NCBI GenBank assembly: GCA_022704645.1
Contig: JAKJGA010000125.1
Coordinates: forward strand, 1-5,273
DNA from: Spirochaetota bacterium
GTDB lineage: Bacteria; Spirochaetota; UBA4802; JAFGJZ01
Length of the DNA: 5,273 bases
Reading direction: 5' to 3'
Shown: piece by piece, positions 1 to 5,273 of the stretch
Position numbering within the stretch: position 1 is the first letter of the stretch
How the letters are laid out: each line of letters begins with the position of its first letter
Made by a program: the position numbers and the translations under genes
Notes under the pieces: generated by a model
Seen by the model: the letters and a program-made list of their open reading frames with translations, nothing else
Told to the model about the DNA's origin: nothing
The model's database searches: none

Positions 1-86
1 GTGCAGAAACGGCATCTTCCCTTACAGCATCCGCTTGCAAGTTCGATGTTAATGCTCTGGTTGTTGAAAATAATATCCTTATTCAT
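1..86 (-). CDS. Radical SAM protein, N-terminal fragment (cut by window edge)
   Basis: Only the first 28 codons are in the window; the gene runs off the left edge on the minus strand. The peptide begins MNKDIIF and reaches ELASGCCKGRCRFC. Its Cys21, Cys25 and Cys28 form the CX3CX2C motif that binds the [4Fe-4S] cluster and S-adenosylmethionine in radical SAM enzymes. An extra cysteine (Cys20) sits directly before the motif. The cluster lies within 30 residues of the start, so there is no N-terminal cobalamin-binding or other domain. The start ATG (86-84) is supported by AGAGG five bases upstream (minus strand, about 96-92). The reaction and substrate cannot be told from this fragment. It is transcribed divergently from the rhodanese gene, so a shared job cannot be assumed. 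The family call is fairly firm because motif, position and ribosome binding site agree; the subfamily is unknown. Confidence 0.75.
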   Translation of the reverse strand, partial: MNKDIIFNNQSINIELASGCCKGRCRFC

Positions 87-259
87 ATACGCCTCTTTTC
101 AGCAAATTGGCGGTGGGCAGTGATCTCATGCGATTATCGGCAGATATTGAAAAAGAATTAGTATTTAGCGGAAAAAACTTAAAAAAAACAATACGGGTTT
201 TTCAATAAATATTCCTTATTTTTCTTGATTGATTGATGCAGATGGATTATCATTATGCC
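87..259. other. Non-coding divergent intergenic region
   Basis: This gap separates the minus-strand radical SAM gene from the plus-strand rhodanese gene. It is very AT-rich between about 170 and 225, with A and T runs, and should contain the promoters for both directions. I found no convincing -35/-10 pair for the minus-strand gene and only a weak one for the plus strand (listed separately). A short tandem GATT repeat lies at about 227-238. No RNA gene or coding region is supported. The right boundary depends on which rhodanese start is real (233 or 260). Confidence 0.6.
225..253 (+). promoter_or_regulatory. Weak candidate sigma70 promoter for rhodanese-kinase genes
   Basis: TTGATT (225-230) and TATCAT (248-253) are separated by 17 bases, giving 4/6 and 5/6 matches to the vegetative consensus. 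Transcription would start at about 260, on the ATG preferred for the rhodanese gene, giving a leaderless message. This would explain why no Shine-Dalgarno sequence is visible there. In AT-rich DNA such matches arise by chance, so this is tentative. Confidence 0.25.
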
Positions 260-628
260 ATGAAAAAGTTACTGGTTTTATTACTGATTCCGCTTGGGTG
301 TTTTTCGTCGACATCATATAAAACGATTAGTATCGACGAAGCCTATGAAATATTTACAGCTAAAAGTGCCGTATTTATAGACGTGCGCACCGCACAGGAA
401 TACGATGCGGGCCATATTCCCGGCGCTCTTCTTATTGACGTCAATTCTGATACTTTTGATGAAATGATTCAAAAGCTTGATAAGAACGCTGTTTATGTAG
501 TCTATTGCAGAAGCGGCGTCAGAAGCGCGAGGGCCTCGCAAAGAATTAACTCATTCGGCTTCAAAAAAGTTTATAATGTTTCCGGCGGCTTCAGTGCCTG
601 GCAGGAAAAATATCCCTTCGACAAATAA
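260..628 (+). CDS. Small exported single-domain rhodanese (sulfurtransferase)
   Basis: From the ATG at 260 the protein has 122 residues. It has a short basic start (MKK), a hydrophobic stretch at about residues 4-13 and Cys14, then a single rhodanese domain at about 21-118. Domain landmarks are FIDVR near residue 40, the GHIPGA motif near 51-55, and the active-site loop CRSGVRS with catalytic Cys83, which would carry the persulfide. The closing GGFSAW segment is also typical. The N-terminus predicts export. PLGC at Cys14 resembles a lipobox but has proline at -3, so lipoprotein status is uncertain. An in-frame start at 233 adds nine polar residues; I prefer 260 because it gives a clean signal peptide. 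Neither start has a good ribosome binding site. The kinase gene begins 17 bases downstream, so the two are probably co-transcribed. Such domains move sulfane sulfur to thiols or cyanide; the physiological acceptor is unknown. Confidence 0.85.
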   Translation: MKKLLVLLLIPLGCFSSTSYKTISIDEAYEIFTAKSAVFIDVRTAQEYDAGHIPGALLIDVNSDTFDEMIQKLDKNAVYVVYCRSGVRSARASQRINSFGFKKVYNVSGGFSAWQEKYPFDK

Positions 629-645
629 AGTTTTCCGAGGATCTT

Positions 646-2691
646 ATGAAAAAACGTACAATGTTTGTCCAAGTTGCATTTTATCTGCCGGATATTGTGT
701 TTCTGTACATGCTGTATCTTTCATACAAAAAAAATATTCCGCTGAATGATTTTGTATTTCTTGTTGGGCTTATTGTATGCGCTGTTATTAAAATATTTCT
801 TCATTTTTCCGGTTTTTATTATTTTTTTGTACGGAGAGTTCATAATCTCTCAAAAAACATCCAGAATCTCAAGCAGGGAAAATTTGTTCTTCCGGATATC
901 GAATTTTTCGGCGGCGGATATCTTTCAGACATCCATAATGAAATAGTCGATCTCGGAAAACATCTTCTAAAAATGACTAATTCGCAGAAGGACGAAATTG
1001 ATAAATACCGCGAAGTATATAATAATATCATTTATTCTTCAAACTCGTACTTTCTTGTAGTCAATGCGCAGTATGAAGTTCTTTTTGTTAACAAAACATT
1101 TTGTTCTGAATTCGAATTCAGTCAGCAGGCTTTAAGCGGCAAGAAAATCAAAGAAGTTTTTCTCGGTCAGAATGAAGTATTGTGGAATTCAATTGAATCG
1201 GTAAAAAAATCAGGCAGTGAAATTATTCTTCAGAAGATCACCTTGTTCGCAAACTGCCGTTCGAGGGTTTTTGATATCAAAATTTCGCGTGTTGTCGTAC
1301 AGGGCGAATCACAGATAGTCATGGTTATGGAAAATATAACTGACAGAATCCGCAAAGAATATCAGATTTCCCTGATTAATCAGATTACCGAATCGATTCA
1401 GCGCGATGAAGAAATAGACAGAATCCTTTTTTCAATTCTAACCGCTGTTACAAGCGGAAGCGGATTGGGCTTCAACAGAGCGATGCTTTTTACCTACAAT
1501 GAAGAGCTTGGAGAAATTTCCGGCAAAATGGCTGTCGGGCCGGATTCATTCGAAGAAGCCATTCAGATATGGGGAGCCGTACAGAATGAAAACGTCGACA
1601 TGGTAACAAGGGTTTCTTCATATAAGGTAACCAGCGGAATAAGGGGAGGAAGATTTTATTCAGATGTTGTATCTTCGCGTTTTCCTGTTTCATCCGGTAA
1701 TATTCTTGTAAAATGCATGACCGAGCTTCATCCGAAGCATGTATATGATTCGTGGAATGATCCTGAAGTTGACGCAGAATTCAGAAAGTTTATTGATGTG
1801 CGTGAATTCGTCGCGGTTCCGCTTGTTGCCGGAAACAAAGCTCTGGGTGTAATTGTCGCAGATAACCGGTTTAACAATACTCCGATTTCGCGCGAAAATA
1901 TTGAACTGCTTTCTATATTTGCCATGCAGGCTGCTTTTTCTATGGAATCGTTCACGCATCTTTCTTCTCTCAAAGAGCAGATGGAAAAAATTAAATCGCG
2001 CCAGAGTGCCATTGTCGAATCGGAAAAGATGGCGGCTGTCGGACGCATTGCGGCGCATATAGCTCATGAGATACGCAATCCTCTTGCTACGATGGGGCTT
2101 TATGCAAAACGCATCCTTCAGACAATCGCGAAAGGGCAGAAGAATATTGATTCTATCAAGCACGGTGCAGACGTCATAAAGCTCGAGGTTGAACGTCTTG
2201 AAAAGATTTTATCTAACGTCATGGATTTCACCCGTCTCGATACTTATATAAAAGAATATCATTCTATCAATGATGTCGCGGAAGACACATATAATCTTCT
2301 CAAGAATCTTTTTCAGGAAAGAAAAATTACGGCAGACATTCATCTTGCGGAAGATCTTCCTCTTGTGAAATCCGATTTCAACCAGCTCAAGCAGGTTATG
2401 CTCAATCTCATTCAAAATGCGATGGATGCTTCGGGTGAAAACGGTCTTGTTCAGATTGAAACCGGTCTCAAGGATTCAAAAGTATATTTTGCGGTTAAAG
2501 ACACAGGTAAGGGAATTTCACCTGAAAATATTCCAAAACTTTTTGAACCGTTTTTTACTACAAAGACAAACGGTGTCGGTCTCGGTCTTGCAGTCTGCAA
2601 GAAGATTATTACCGATCATGGAGGAGAAATTCTTGCCAGAAATAAAGAGTACGGCGGAGCAGAGTTTATCGTCGAATTTCCTGTAACATGA
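646..2691 (+). CDS. Membrane-bound PAS-GAF sensor histidine kinase
   Basis: This 681-residue protein has two predicted membrane helices (about 7-26 and 36-62) and a basic juxtamembrane segment. A PAS domain (about 122-236) and a GAF domain (about 250-436, containing GLGFNRA) follow. Next are a short coiled linker, a HisKA dimerisation domain (about 460-530) and an HATPase domain (about 570-681). The phosphoacceptor is His474 in HEIRNPL. ATP-binding landmarks are the N box (Asn587, Asn591), G1 DTGKGI (619-624), the F box FEPFF (633-637) and G2 GVGLGL (643-648), so it should be catalytically active. Almost no loop is exposed outside the membrane, so sensing is probably cytoplasmic or within the membrane, through PAS or GAF. 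The kinase core resembles the NtrB-like group. GAGG at 637-640, five bases before the ATG, supports the start. The rhodanese gene lies 17 bases upstream and a response regulator 61 bases downstream, the likely partner. The signal is not identifiable. Confidence 0.93.
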   Translation: MKKRTMFVQVAFYLPDIVFLYMLYLSYKKNIPLNDFVFLVGLIVCAVIKIFLHFSGFYYFFVRRVHNLSKNIQNLKQGKFVLPDIEFFGGGYLSDIHNEIVDLGKHLLKMTNSQKDEIDKYREVYNNIIYSSNSYFLVVNAQYEVLFVNKTFCSEFEFSQQALSGKKIKEVFLGQNEVLWNSIESVKKSGSEIILQKITLFANCRSRVFDIKISRVVVQGESQIVMVMENITDRIRKEYQISLINQITESIQRDEEIDRILFSILTAVTSGSGLGFNRAMLFTYNEELGEISGKMAVGPDSFEEAIQIWGAVQNENVDMVTRVSSYKVTSGIRGGRFYSDVVSSRFPVSSGNILVKCMTELHPKHVYDSWNDPEVDAEFRKFIDVREFVAVPLVAGNKALGVIVADNRFNNTPISRENIELLSIFAMQAAFSMESFTHLSSLKEQMEKIKSRQSAIVESEKMAAVGRIAAHIAHEIRNPLATMGLYAKRILQTIAKGQKNIDSIKHGADVIKLEVERLEKILSNVMDFTRLDTYIKEYHSINDVAEDTYNLLKNLFQERKITADIHLAEDLPLVKSDFNQLKQVMLNLIQNAMDASGENGLVQIETGLKDSKVYFAVKDTGKGISPENIPKLFEPFFTTKTNGVGLGLAVCKKIITDHGGEILARNKEYGGAEFIVEFPVT

Positions 2692-2738
2692 TTAATGAAA
2701 TTTTCTTGAATTATATCGCTTAAAATGTATTAATGTTT

Positions 2739-2746
2739 GAGGGGAG
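2739..2746 (+). promoter_or_regulatory. Strong ribosome binding site of the response regulator
   Basis: GAGGGGAG lies six bases before the ATG at 2753 and is the strongest Shine-Dalgarno match among the plus-strand genes here. It fixes the start. It also suggests the regulator is translated more efficiently than the kinase, as is usual for two-component pairs; that is inference. Confidence 0.7.
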
Positions 2747-2752
2747 AACGCT

Positions 2753-3121
2753 ATGACAAAGATTTTGGTTGTTGAAGACGAGCAGTATCAGAGAGAGCTC
2801 TATGCACTTGAGCTGAAGGACGAAGGCTATGATGTTGATCAGGCTGCGAACGGAAAAGATGCCGTTGAATTGGTAAAGACCAATAAGTACGATCTTGTAA
2901 TTCTTGATATAAGAATGCCCGAGATGGACGGAATTGAAGCCCTTGGGAAGATTCTTTCCCGCGACAAAAAAATTCCTATTATCATTTATACCGCTTATTC
3001 AAATTACAAAAGTAATTTTATGACATGGACGGCGGATGCCTACGTTACCAAATCATCGAATTTAGATGAGCTTAAAAATAAAATCAAAGAAGTTCTTGAA
3101 AACAGATCAAAAAGCAAATAA
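2753..3121 (+). CDS. CheY-like single-domain response regulator
   Basis: The 122-residue protein is a lone receiver domain. The acidic pocket is Glu8 and Asp9, the phosphoacceptor is Asp52 in VILDIRMPEMDG, the switch residues are Thr80 and Tyr97, and the conserved lysine is Lys100. All key residues are present, so phosphorylation by the upstream kinase is expected. No DNA-binding or enzymatic output domain follows; the protein ends in a short basic tail (ENRSKSK). It must therefore act by binding a partner, by passing the phosphate on in a relay, or as a phosphate sink. It is the last gene of the plus-strand run, 61 bases after the kinase stop, and ends at an intrinsic terminator. Its exact role is not shown by the window. 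Confidence 0.93.
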   Translation: MTKILVVEDEQYQRELYALELKDEGYDVDQAANGKDAVELVKTNKYDLVILDIRMPEMDGIEALGKILSRDKKIPIIIYTAYSNYKSNFMTWTADAYVTKSSNLDELKNKIKEVLENRSKSK

Positions 3122-3142
3122 GCGCCGAAGGGCGCTTTTTTT
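3121..3142 (+). terminator. Intrinsic terminator between convergent genes
   Basis: AGCGCC (3121-3126) pairs perfectly with GGCGCT (3131-3136) around a GAAG loop and is followed by an unbroken T run to 3142. The stem starts at the final base of the response-regulator stop codon. Read from the minus strand, the same stem is followed by TATTTGCTTTTT, so it may also stop the QueD-like transcript, though less efficiently. The T run overlaps the stop codon of the QueD-like gene (3141-3143). Confidence 0.88.
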
Positions 3143-3518
3143 ATTCCGAATATTCAGCCATCGCCTTGTCGGTTTCATATACGCAGACTTTATCCACACT
3201 TATATCAGTTAAATTTTTCATGTCGAGCATCGCCCGCGTTCTGTGAAATATATAATAGGCGATGTTTTCGCTTGTCGGATTGATATGCAGAAAATACAGT
3301 ACTTCGTTTATATTAGTATGGTCGATTTCCGAAAGAACGTTTGAAAGAATTTCTCTGAGCTCGTGAAAATCAATAAGCATTCCGGCTGAGTCAAGTTTAT
3401 CGCCTTTTACGGTAAGTATTATTTTCCAGTTGTGACCGTGAAGTTTCTCGCACTTTCCCTTGTAGCCTCTCAGCTGGTGCGCCGATGATATTTTGTCTTC
3501 GACCGATACTCTGTACAT
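3141..3518 (-). CDS. queD: QueD / PTPS family pterin enzyme (6-carboxytetrahydropterin synthase or PTPS-III)
   Basis: This 125-residue protein is the normal length for COG0720 enzymes, which act on 7,8-dihydroneopterin triphosphate. Zinc ligands are His14, His27 and His29 (the last two in HGH), and Cys23 sits in the catalytic CX3HGH position. Asp66-His67 complete the catalytic relay, PTSEN (81-85) is a family signature, and Glu115 in VYET should bind the pterin ring. QueD makes 6-carboxytetrahydropterin for queuosine. Glu24 directly follows Cys23, so the protein also matches the EX2HGH pattern of PTPS-III proteins, which make 6-hydroxymethyldihydropterin and replace FolB in folate synthesis in some bacteria. 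Family membership is firm; the product is less so. The start has GGAGG five bases upstream. It lies 12 bases after the aminotransferase-like gene and is surely in its operon. No other queuosine gene is visible. Confidence 0.88.
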   Translation of the reverse strand: MYRVSVEDKISSAHQLRGYKGKCEKLHGHNWKIILTVKGDKLDSAGMLIDFHELREILSNVLSEIDHTNINEVLYFLHINPTSENIAYYIFHRTRAMLDMKNLTDISVDKVCVYETDKAMAEYSE

Positions 3519-3530
3519 GGCCGCCTCCGT

Positions 3531-4565
3531 TTAAATGAATTTTGCAAGCGTTCGGCTGATCTTTTCTATTTCCTTGCGAGTCAGTGTCGGATAGATCGGC
3601 AGAGAATAGAGTTTTTTTGAAAATCTGTCACTCTGCGGATAATCCATCGATTTCAGTCCGAGATGTTCGTGAATCGTTTTCGGAAACGGTTTATAAAGCT
3701 GAATCGAATTTGTTTTCCAGTATTTGAGAACTTTATCTTCCGAAGCATCAAAGATAACAGGAAACGACTGATATGATGAGTTCGGATTGAAAGGAAATAC
3801 CGACTTGTGCGGAGTCAGTCTCAGTCTGTCATAATATACCTGGGCAATCTCTCTTCTGATGCGTAAAAAGTCCTGAAGGCGTGTGAGCTGTGAAAGTCCC
3901 ATCGCCGCCTGAAACTCAGTCATCGTGCAGTCAAGTGAAACGGCTTCATCATCGCCGCCGCGGAGAGACCGCATGAGTGAAAAATAGCGTGTGTTTTTTG
4001 TAAATACTGCAGCACCGTTTCCGGTTGTGATTATGTCTGTCGGAGTGAAGCCTGCGACTGCGAATGAACCCTCACTGCCGGGAATTTTTTCTTCGAATTC
4101 AAGCCCAAGAGCGTGGGAAACGTCTTCTATAACAGGAATACCGCAGTCAGAAAATCTTGAAATCTGTGCGTCGATGCCGAAAGTGTGTCCGATTATGACA
4201 GCCTTGGTCTTTTCATTGATAAGGCTTTTGACTGTTTCCGCTGAAGGCGAAAAATGCGATTCTTCAATATCGGCAGGAACTGCTTTTGCGCCGAGAAGCG
4301 TCATGGCTCCGAGAGGAGCGGATGAAAAATATGAAGGCAGAATAATTTCATCACCGTGCTGAATATCGAGAGCCTTGAATATGAGAAGATACGCCGAAGT
4401 AAGCGAATTTACCGCGAGAGAGAGTTTTATCTGCAGAAGTTCGGAAAGCGAAGATTCAAATGTTTTAACACTGTTGCCGCCTGTAAGTTCTTCCTTTATA
4501 AGCGAATCAAGTACGTTTTCAAGTTCGTTTCTTGTAATTGTAGGTCTGCTCGATACAATGCTCAT
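3531..4565 (-). CDS. DegT/DnrJ/EryC1/StrS-family aminotransferase homologue lacking the PLP lysine
   Basis: This 344-residue protein aligns along its length with DegT-type sugar aminotransferases. Landmarks are the cofactor-phosphate region NSLTSA (53-58), GDEIILPSYF (71-80), VIED with Asp148 (the pyridine-nitrogen partner), FTPTDIITTGNGAAVFT (173-189), the MTEFQAAMGLSQL helix (215-227) and the C-terminal LPIYP (322-326). The family normally has lysine in the fifth segment (consensus SFHxxKxxTTGEGG) to hold PLP; here it is Asp177, read directly from GAC. Other usual active-site residues also differ: His151 for Gln, and Asp212 and Thr214 in the segment that is usually NYRM. There is no frameshift, and the frame is otherwise well kept, so this looks like a functional but reassigned protein rather than a decaying gene. 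Ordinary transamination is unlikely; a PLP dehydratase-like or non-catalytic role is possible. AGAGG before the ATG supports the start. It heads an operon with the QueD-like gene. Confidence 0.88.
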   Translation of the reverse strand: MSIVSSRPTITRNELENVLDSLIKEELTGGNSVKTFESSLSELLQIKLSLAVNSLTSAYLLIFKALDIQHGDEIILPSYFSSAPLGAMTLLGAKAVPADIEESHFSPSAETVKSLINEKTKAVIIGHTFGIDAQISRFSDCGIPVIEDVSHALGLEFEEKIPGSEGSFAVAGFTPTDIITTGNGAAVFTKNTRYFSLMRSLRGGDDEAVSLDCTMTEFQAAMGLSQLTRLQDFLRIRREIAQVYYDRLRLTPHKSVFPFNPNSSYQSFPVIFDASEDKVLKYWKTNSIQLYKPFPKTIHEHLGLKSMDYPQSDRFSKKLYSLPIYPTLTRKEIEKISRTLAKFI

Positions 4566-4583
4566 TTTTGCCTCTTTAGCAGG

Positions 4584-4611
4584 ATTATTTTTCCAAGACG
4601 CTTTCAGTCAA
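4584..4611 (-). promoter_or_regulatory. Sigma70-type promoter for the aminotransferase-queD operon
   Basis: On the minus strand TTGACT (4611-4606) is followed after 16 bases by AATAAT (4589-4584). Both hexamers match the consensus at 5/6. Transcription would begin at about 4577, leaving a leader of about 12 bases that just includes the AGAGG ribosome binding site (4575-4571) before the ATG at 4565. The short leader is unusual but workable. Confidence 0.5.
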
Positions 4612-4617
4612 GAATCT

Positions 4618-4658
4618 TTTCGGGAAGTTATTTAAGTCTTTCGGGTAAGCTTCCGAAA
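4618..4658. repeat. TTTCGGG direct repeats with inverted partner (operator-like)
   Basis: TTTCGGG occurs at 4618-4624 and 4639-4645, exactly 21 bases (two helical turns) apart. CCGAAA at 4653-4658 is the inverse of TTTCGG at 4639-4644, giving a 6-base dyad with an 8-base spacer. The dyad lies immediately before TATAAC at 4660 on the plus strand, and the cluster lies upstream of the minus-strand -35. This could be a regulator-binding site serving one or both divergent genes. Binding is inference. Confidence 0.4.
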
Positions 4659-4659
4659 A

Positions 4660-4665
4660 TATAAC
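4660..4665 (+). promoter_or_regulatory. Candidate -10 element for the rlpA-like gene
   Basis: TATAAC matches the -10 consensus at 5/6. It would start transcription near 4672, about 18 bases before the ATG at 4690. No recognisable -35 hexamer lies 16-18 bases upstream (the region reads TCTTTCG), and the TTTCGG dyad occupies that place, so activator dependence is conceivable. Confidence 0.35.
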
Positions 4666-4689
4666 AGAGAATGTTAGAAGAGGTATTTT

Positions 4690-5273
4690 ATGTCTATATT
4701 CAGTAGGCTTGTAAGCGTTTCAGTTTTTATTGCTGTGGCGGTTGTTTTTTTCACATCCGGCGCATACGCGAAAACAAGAGGCAGCGGACTTTTTGATTCT
4801 AAACCGTCATCAAAGGAGAAAACTAAGGAGTTTTCAGATGACGAAATAATTTTTGAAGAAGACGAGAGTCAGGATTCTGATTACACCAAGGAAAGAAAAT
4901 TCTCTGATGATTCGGCAAGTGTGAAAATGCGCGAAAAGGATTATTCCCTGCGCGAAAGCGACAATGAAGAAGTTGCAACTGAATTCGACCAGAAAGGTTA
5001 TGCTTCATGGTACGGGCGTGAGTTTCACGGCAGGAAAACTGCAAGCGGCGGAAAATTTGACATGTATGATATGACTGCTGCGCACAAAACTCTTCCTTTC
5101 GGAACGGTTCTCAAGGTTACAAACCTTTCGAGCGGTAAATCTGTTAATGTTGTCATCAATGACAGAGGCCCATATAAAAAGAACAGAATAATCGATCTGT
5201 CATATGCCGCAGGCCGTGAGCTCGGCATTCTCGCCAAGGGAGAAGAGATGGTCGGTGTTTCGATTATAAAACT
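4690..5273 (+). CDS. rlpA: RlpA-like exported cell-wall protein (double-psi beta-barrel), 3' end cut
   Basis: The first 194 codons are present; the gene continues past the right edge. A signal peptide spans about residues 1-27, with a type I cleavage site after AYA. A charged, mostly acidic, disorder-like linker follows (about 28-101), then an RlpA double-psi beta-barrel domain from about 102. Domain landmarks are GYASWYGREFHG (103-114), TASG (117-120), TAAHKTLPFGT (129-139), NDRGPY (157-162) and IIDLSYAA (167-174). RlpA proteins bind septal peptidoglycan, and some are lytic transglycosylases that cut naked glycan strands. His132 and Asp158 match the catalytic pair, but the acidic residue expected in TASGE is Gly121, so activity is in doubt. 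A C-terminal SPOR domain cannot be judged. The start is supported by AAGAGG six bases upstream (about 4678-4683). The gene is divergent from the aminotransferase operon. Confidence 0.9.
   Translation, partial: MSIFSRLVSVSVFIAVAVVFFTSGAYAKTRGSGLFDSKPSSKEKTKEFSDDEIIFEEDESQDSDYTKERKFSDDSASVKMREKDYSLRESDNEEVATEFDQKGYASWYGREFHGRKTASGGKFDMYDMTAAHKTLPFGTVLKVTNLSSGKSVNVVINDRGPYKKNRIIDLSYAAGRELGILAKGEEMVGVSIIK

Larger units (their letters stand above)
4566..4689. other. Divergent intergenic region between aminotransferase-like and rlpA-like genes
   Basis: The 124 bases hold a good minus-strand promoter, a candidate plus-strand -10 element and a cluster of TTTCGG half-sites between them (all listed separately). 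I see no coding or RNA gene here. Confidence 0.7.

Noticed and set aside
182..203. Possible hairpin AAAAAC...GTTTTT near 190 as a terminator or attenuator
   Set aside because: The stem is almost entirely A-T pairs and falls between divergent genes, where no terminator is needed. It is best explained by AT-rich composition.
1690..2163. Minus-strand open frames inside the kinase gene (1690-2163, 1728-2048)
   Set aside because: The kinase reading frame is continuous with GAF and HisKA motifs throughout this stretch; the antisense translations show no family features.
2706..2733. Possible promoter TTGAAT-N16-TATTAA before the response regulator
   Set aside because: Transcription would start at about 2740, inside the ribosome binding site, which makes it implausible. 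Read-through from the kinase is simpler.
3531..4565. Aminotransferase-like gene as a pseudogene
   Set aside because: The frame is full length with no stop or frameshift, it has a good ribosome binding site and promoter, and motifs are kept to the C-terminus. Changed catalytic residues alone do not show decay.
3991..4664. Two long open frames on the plus strand (3991-4362 and 4356-4664) opposite the aminotransferase-like gene
   Set aside because: They lie antisense to a gene with clear family motifs, show no recognisable domain, and lack a matched ribosome binding site. They are shadows of the real gene.
4823..5237. Minus-strand open frames opposite the RlpA-like gene
   Set aside because: The plus frame has a signal peptide and an RlpA domain; the antisense frames have no support.

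Overview
The window is an ordinary-looking, gene-dense, AT-leaning bacterial segment. It holds five complete genes and two genes cut by the window edges. Signal-peptide proteins and an RlpA-type cell-wall protein point to a Gram-negative (diderm) organism. A spirochaete of the Treponema type would fit the gene set and the folate/queuosine enzyme variant seen here, but that is a low-confidence guess because no marker gene is present.

Layout. Positions 1-86 (minus) are the first 28 codons of a radical SAM protein with its CX3CX2C cluster motif. A 170-base non-coding gap follows. Then comes a plus-strand run: a small exported rhodanese (about 260-628), a membrane-bound PAS-GAF sensor histidine kinase (646-2691), and a CheY-like single-domain response regulator (2753-3121). 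An intrinsic hairpin terminator (3121-3142) closes this run. A minus-strand pair converges on the same terminator: a DegT-family aminotransferase-like gene (4565-3531) followed 12 bases later by a QueD/PTPS-family gene (3518-3141). A 124-base divergent intergenic region (4566-4689) carries a promoter for the minus-strand pair, a candidate -10 for the plus strand, and a set of TTTCGG repeats. The last gene (4690 to the window end, plus) is an RlpA-like protein cut off inside or just after its double-psi beta-barrel domain.

How the genes may work together. The kinase and the response regulator are the obvious signalling pair. The rhodanese sits 17 bases upstream of the kinase and is probably co-transcribed, which hints at, but does not prove, a sulfur or redox link. 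The aminotransferase-like and QueD-like genes form a tight two-gene operon.

The most notable observation is that the DegT-family protein has lost its PLP-binding lysine. Aspartate is at that position inside an otherwise alignable motif, and several other active-site residues are changed, yet the reading frame is intact and well preserved. Its QueD-like partner has adjacent Cys and Glu in the active-site motif, so it may make the folate precursor (PTPS-III) rather than, or as well as, the queuosine precursor. The RlpA-like protein also lacks the acidic residue expected next to its catalytic pocket. I see no CRISPR array, tRNA, rRNA, insertion sequence or phage feature.
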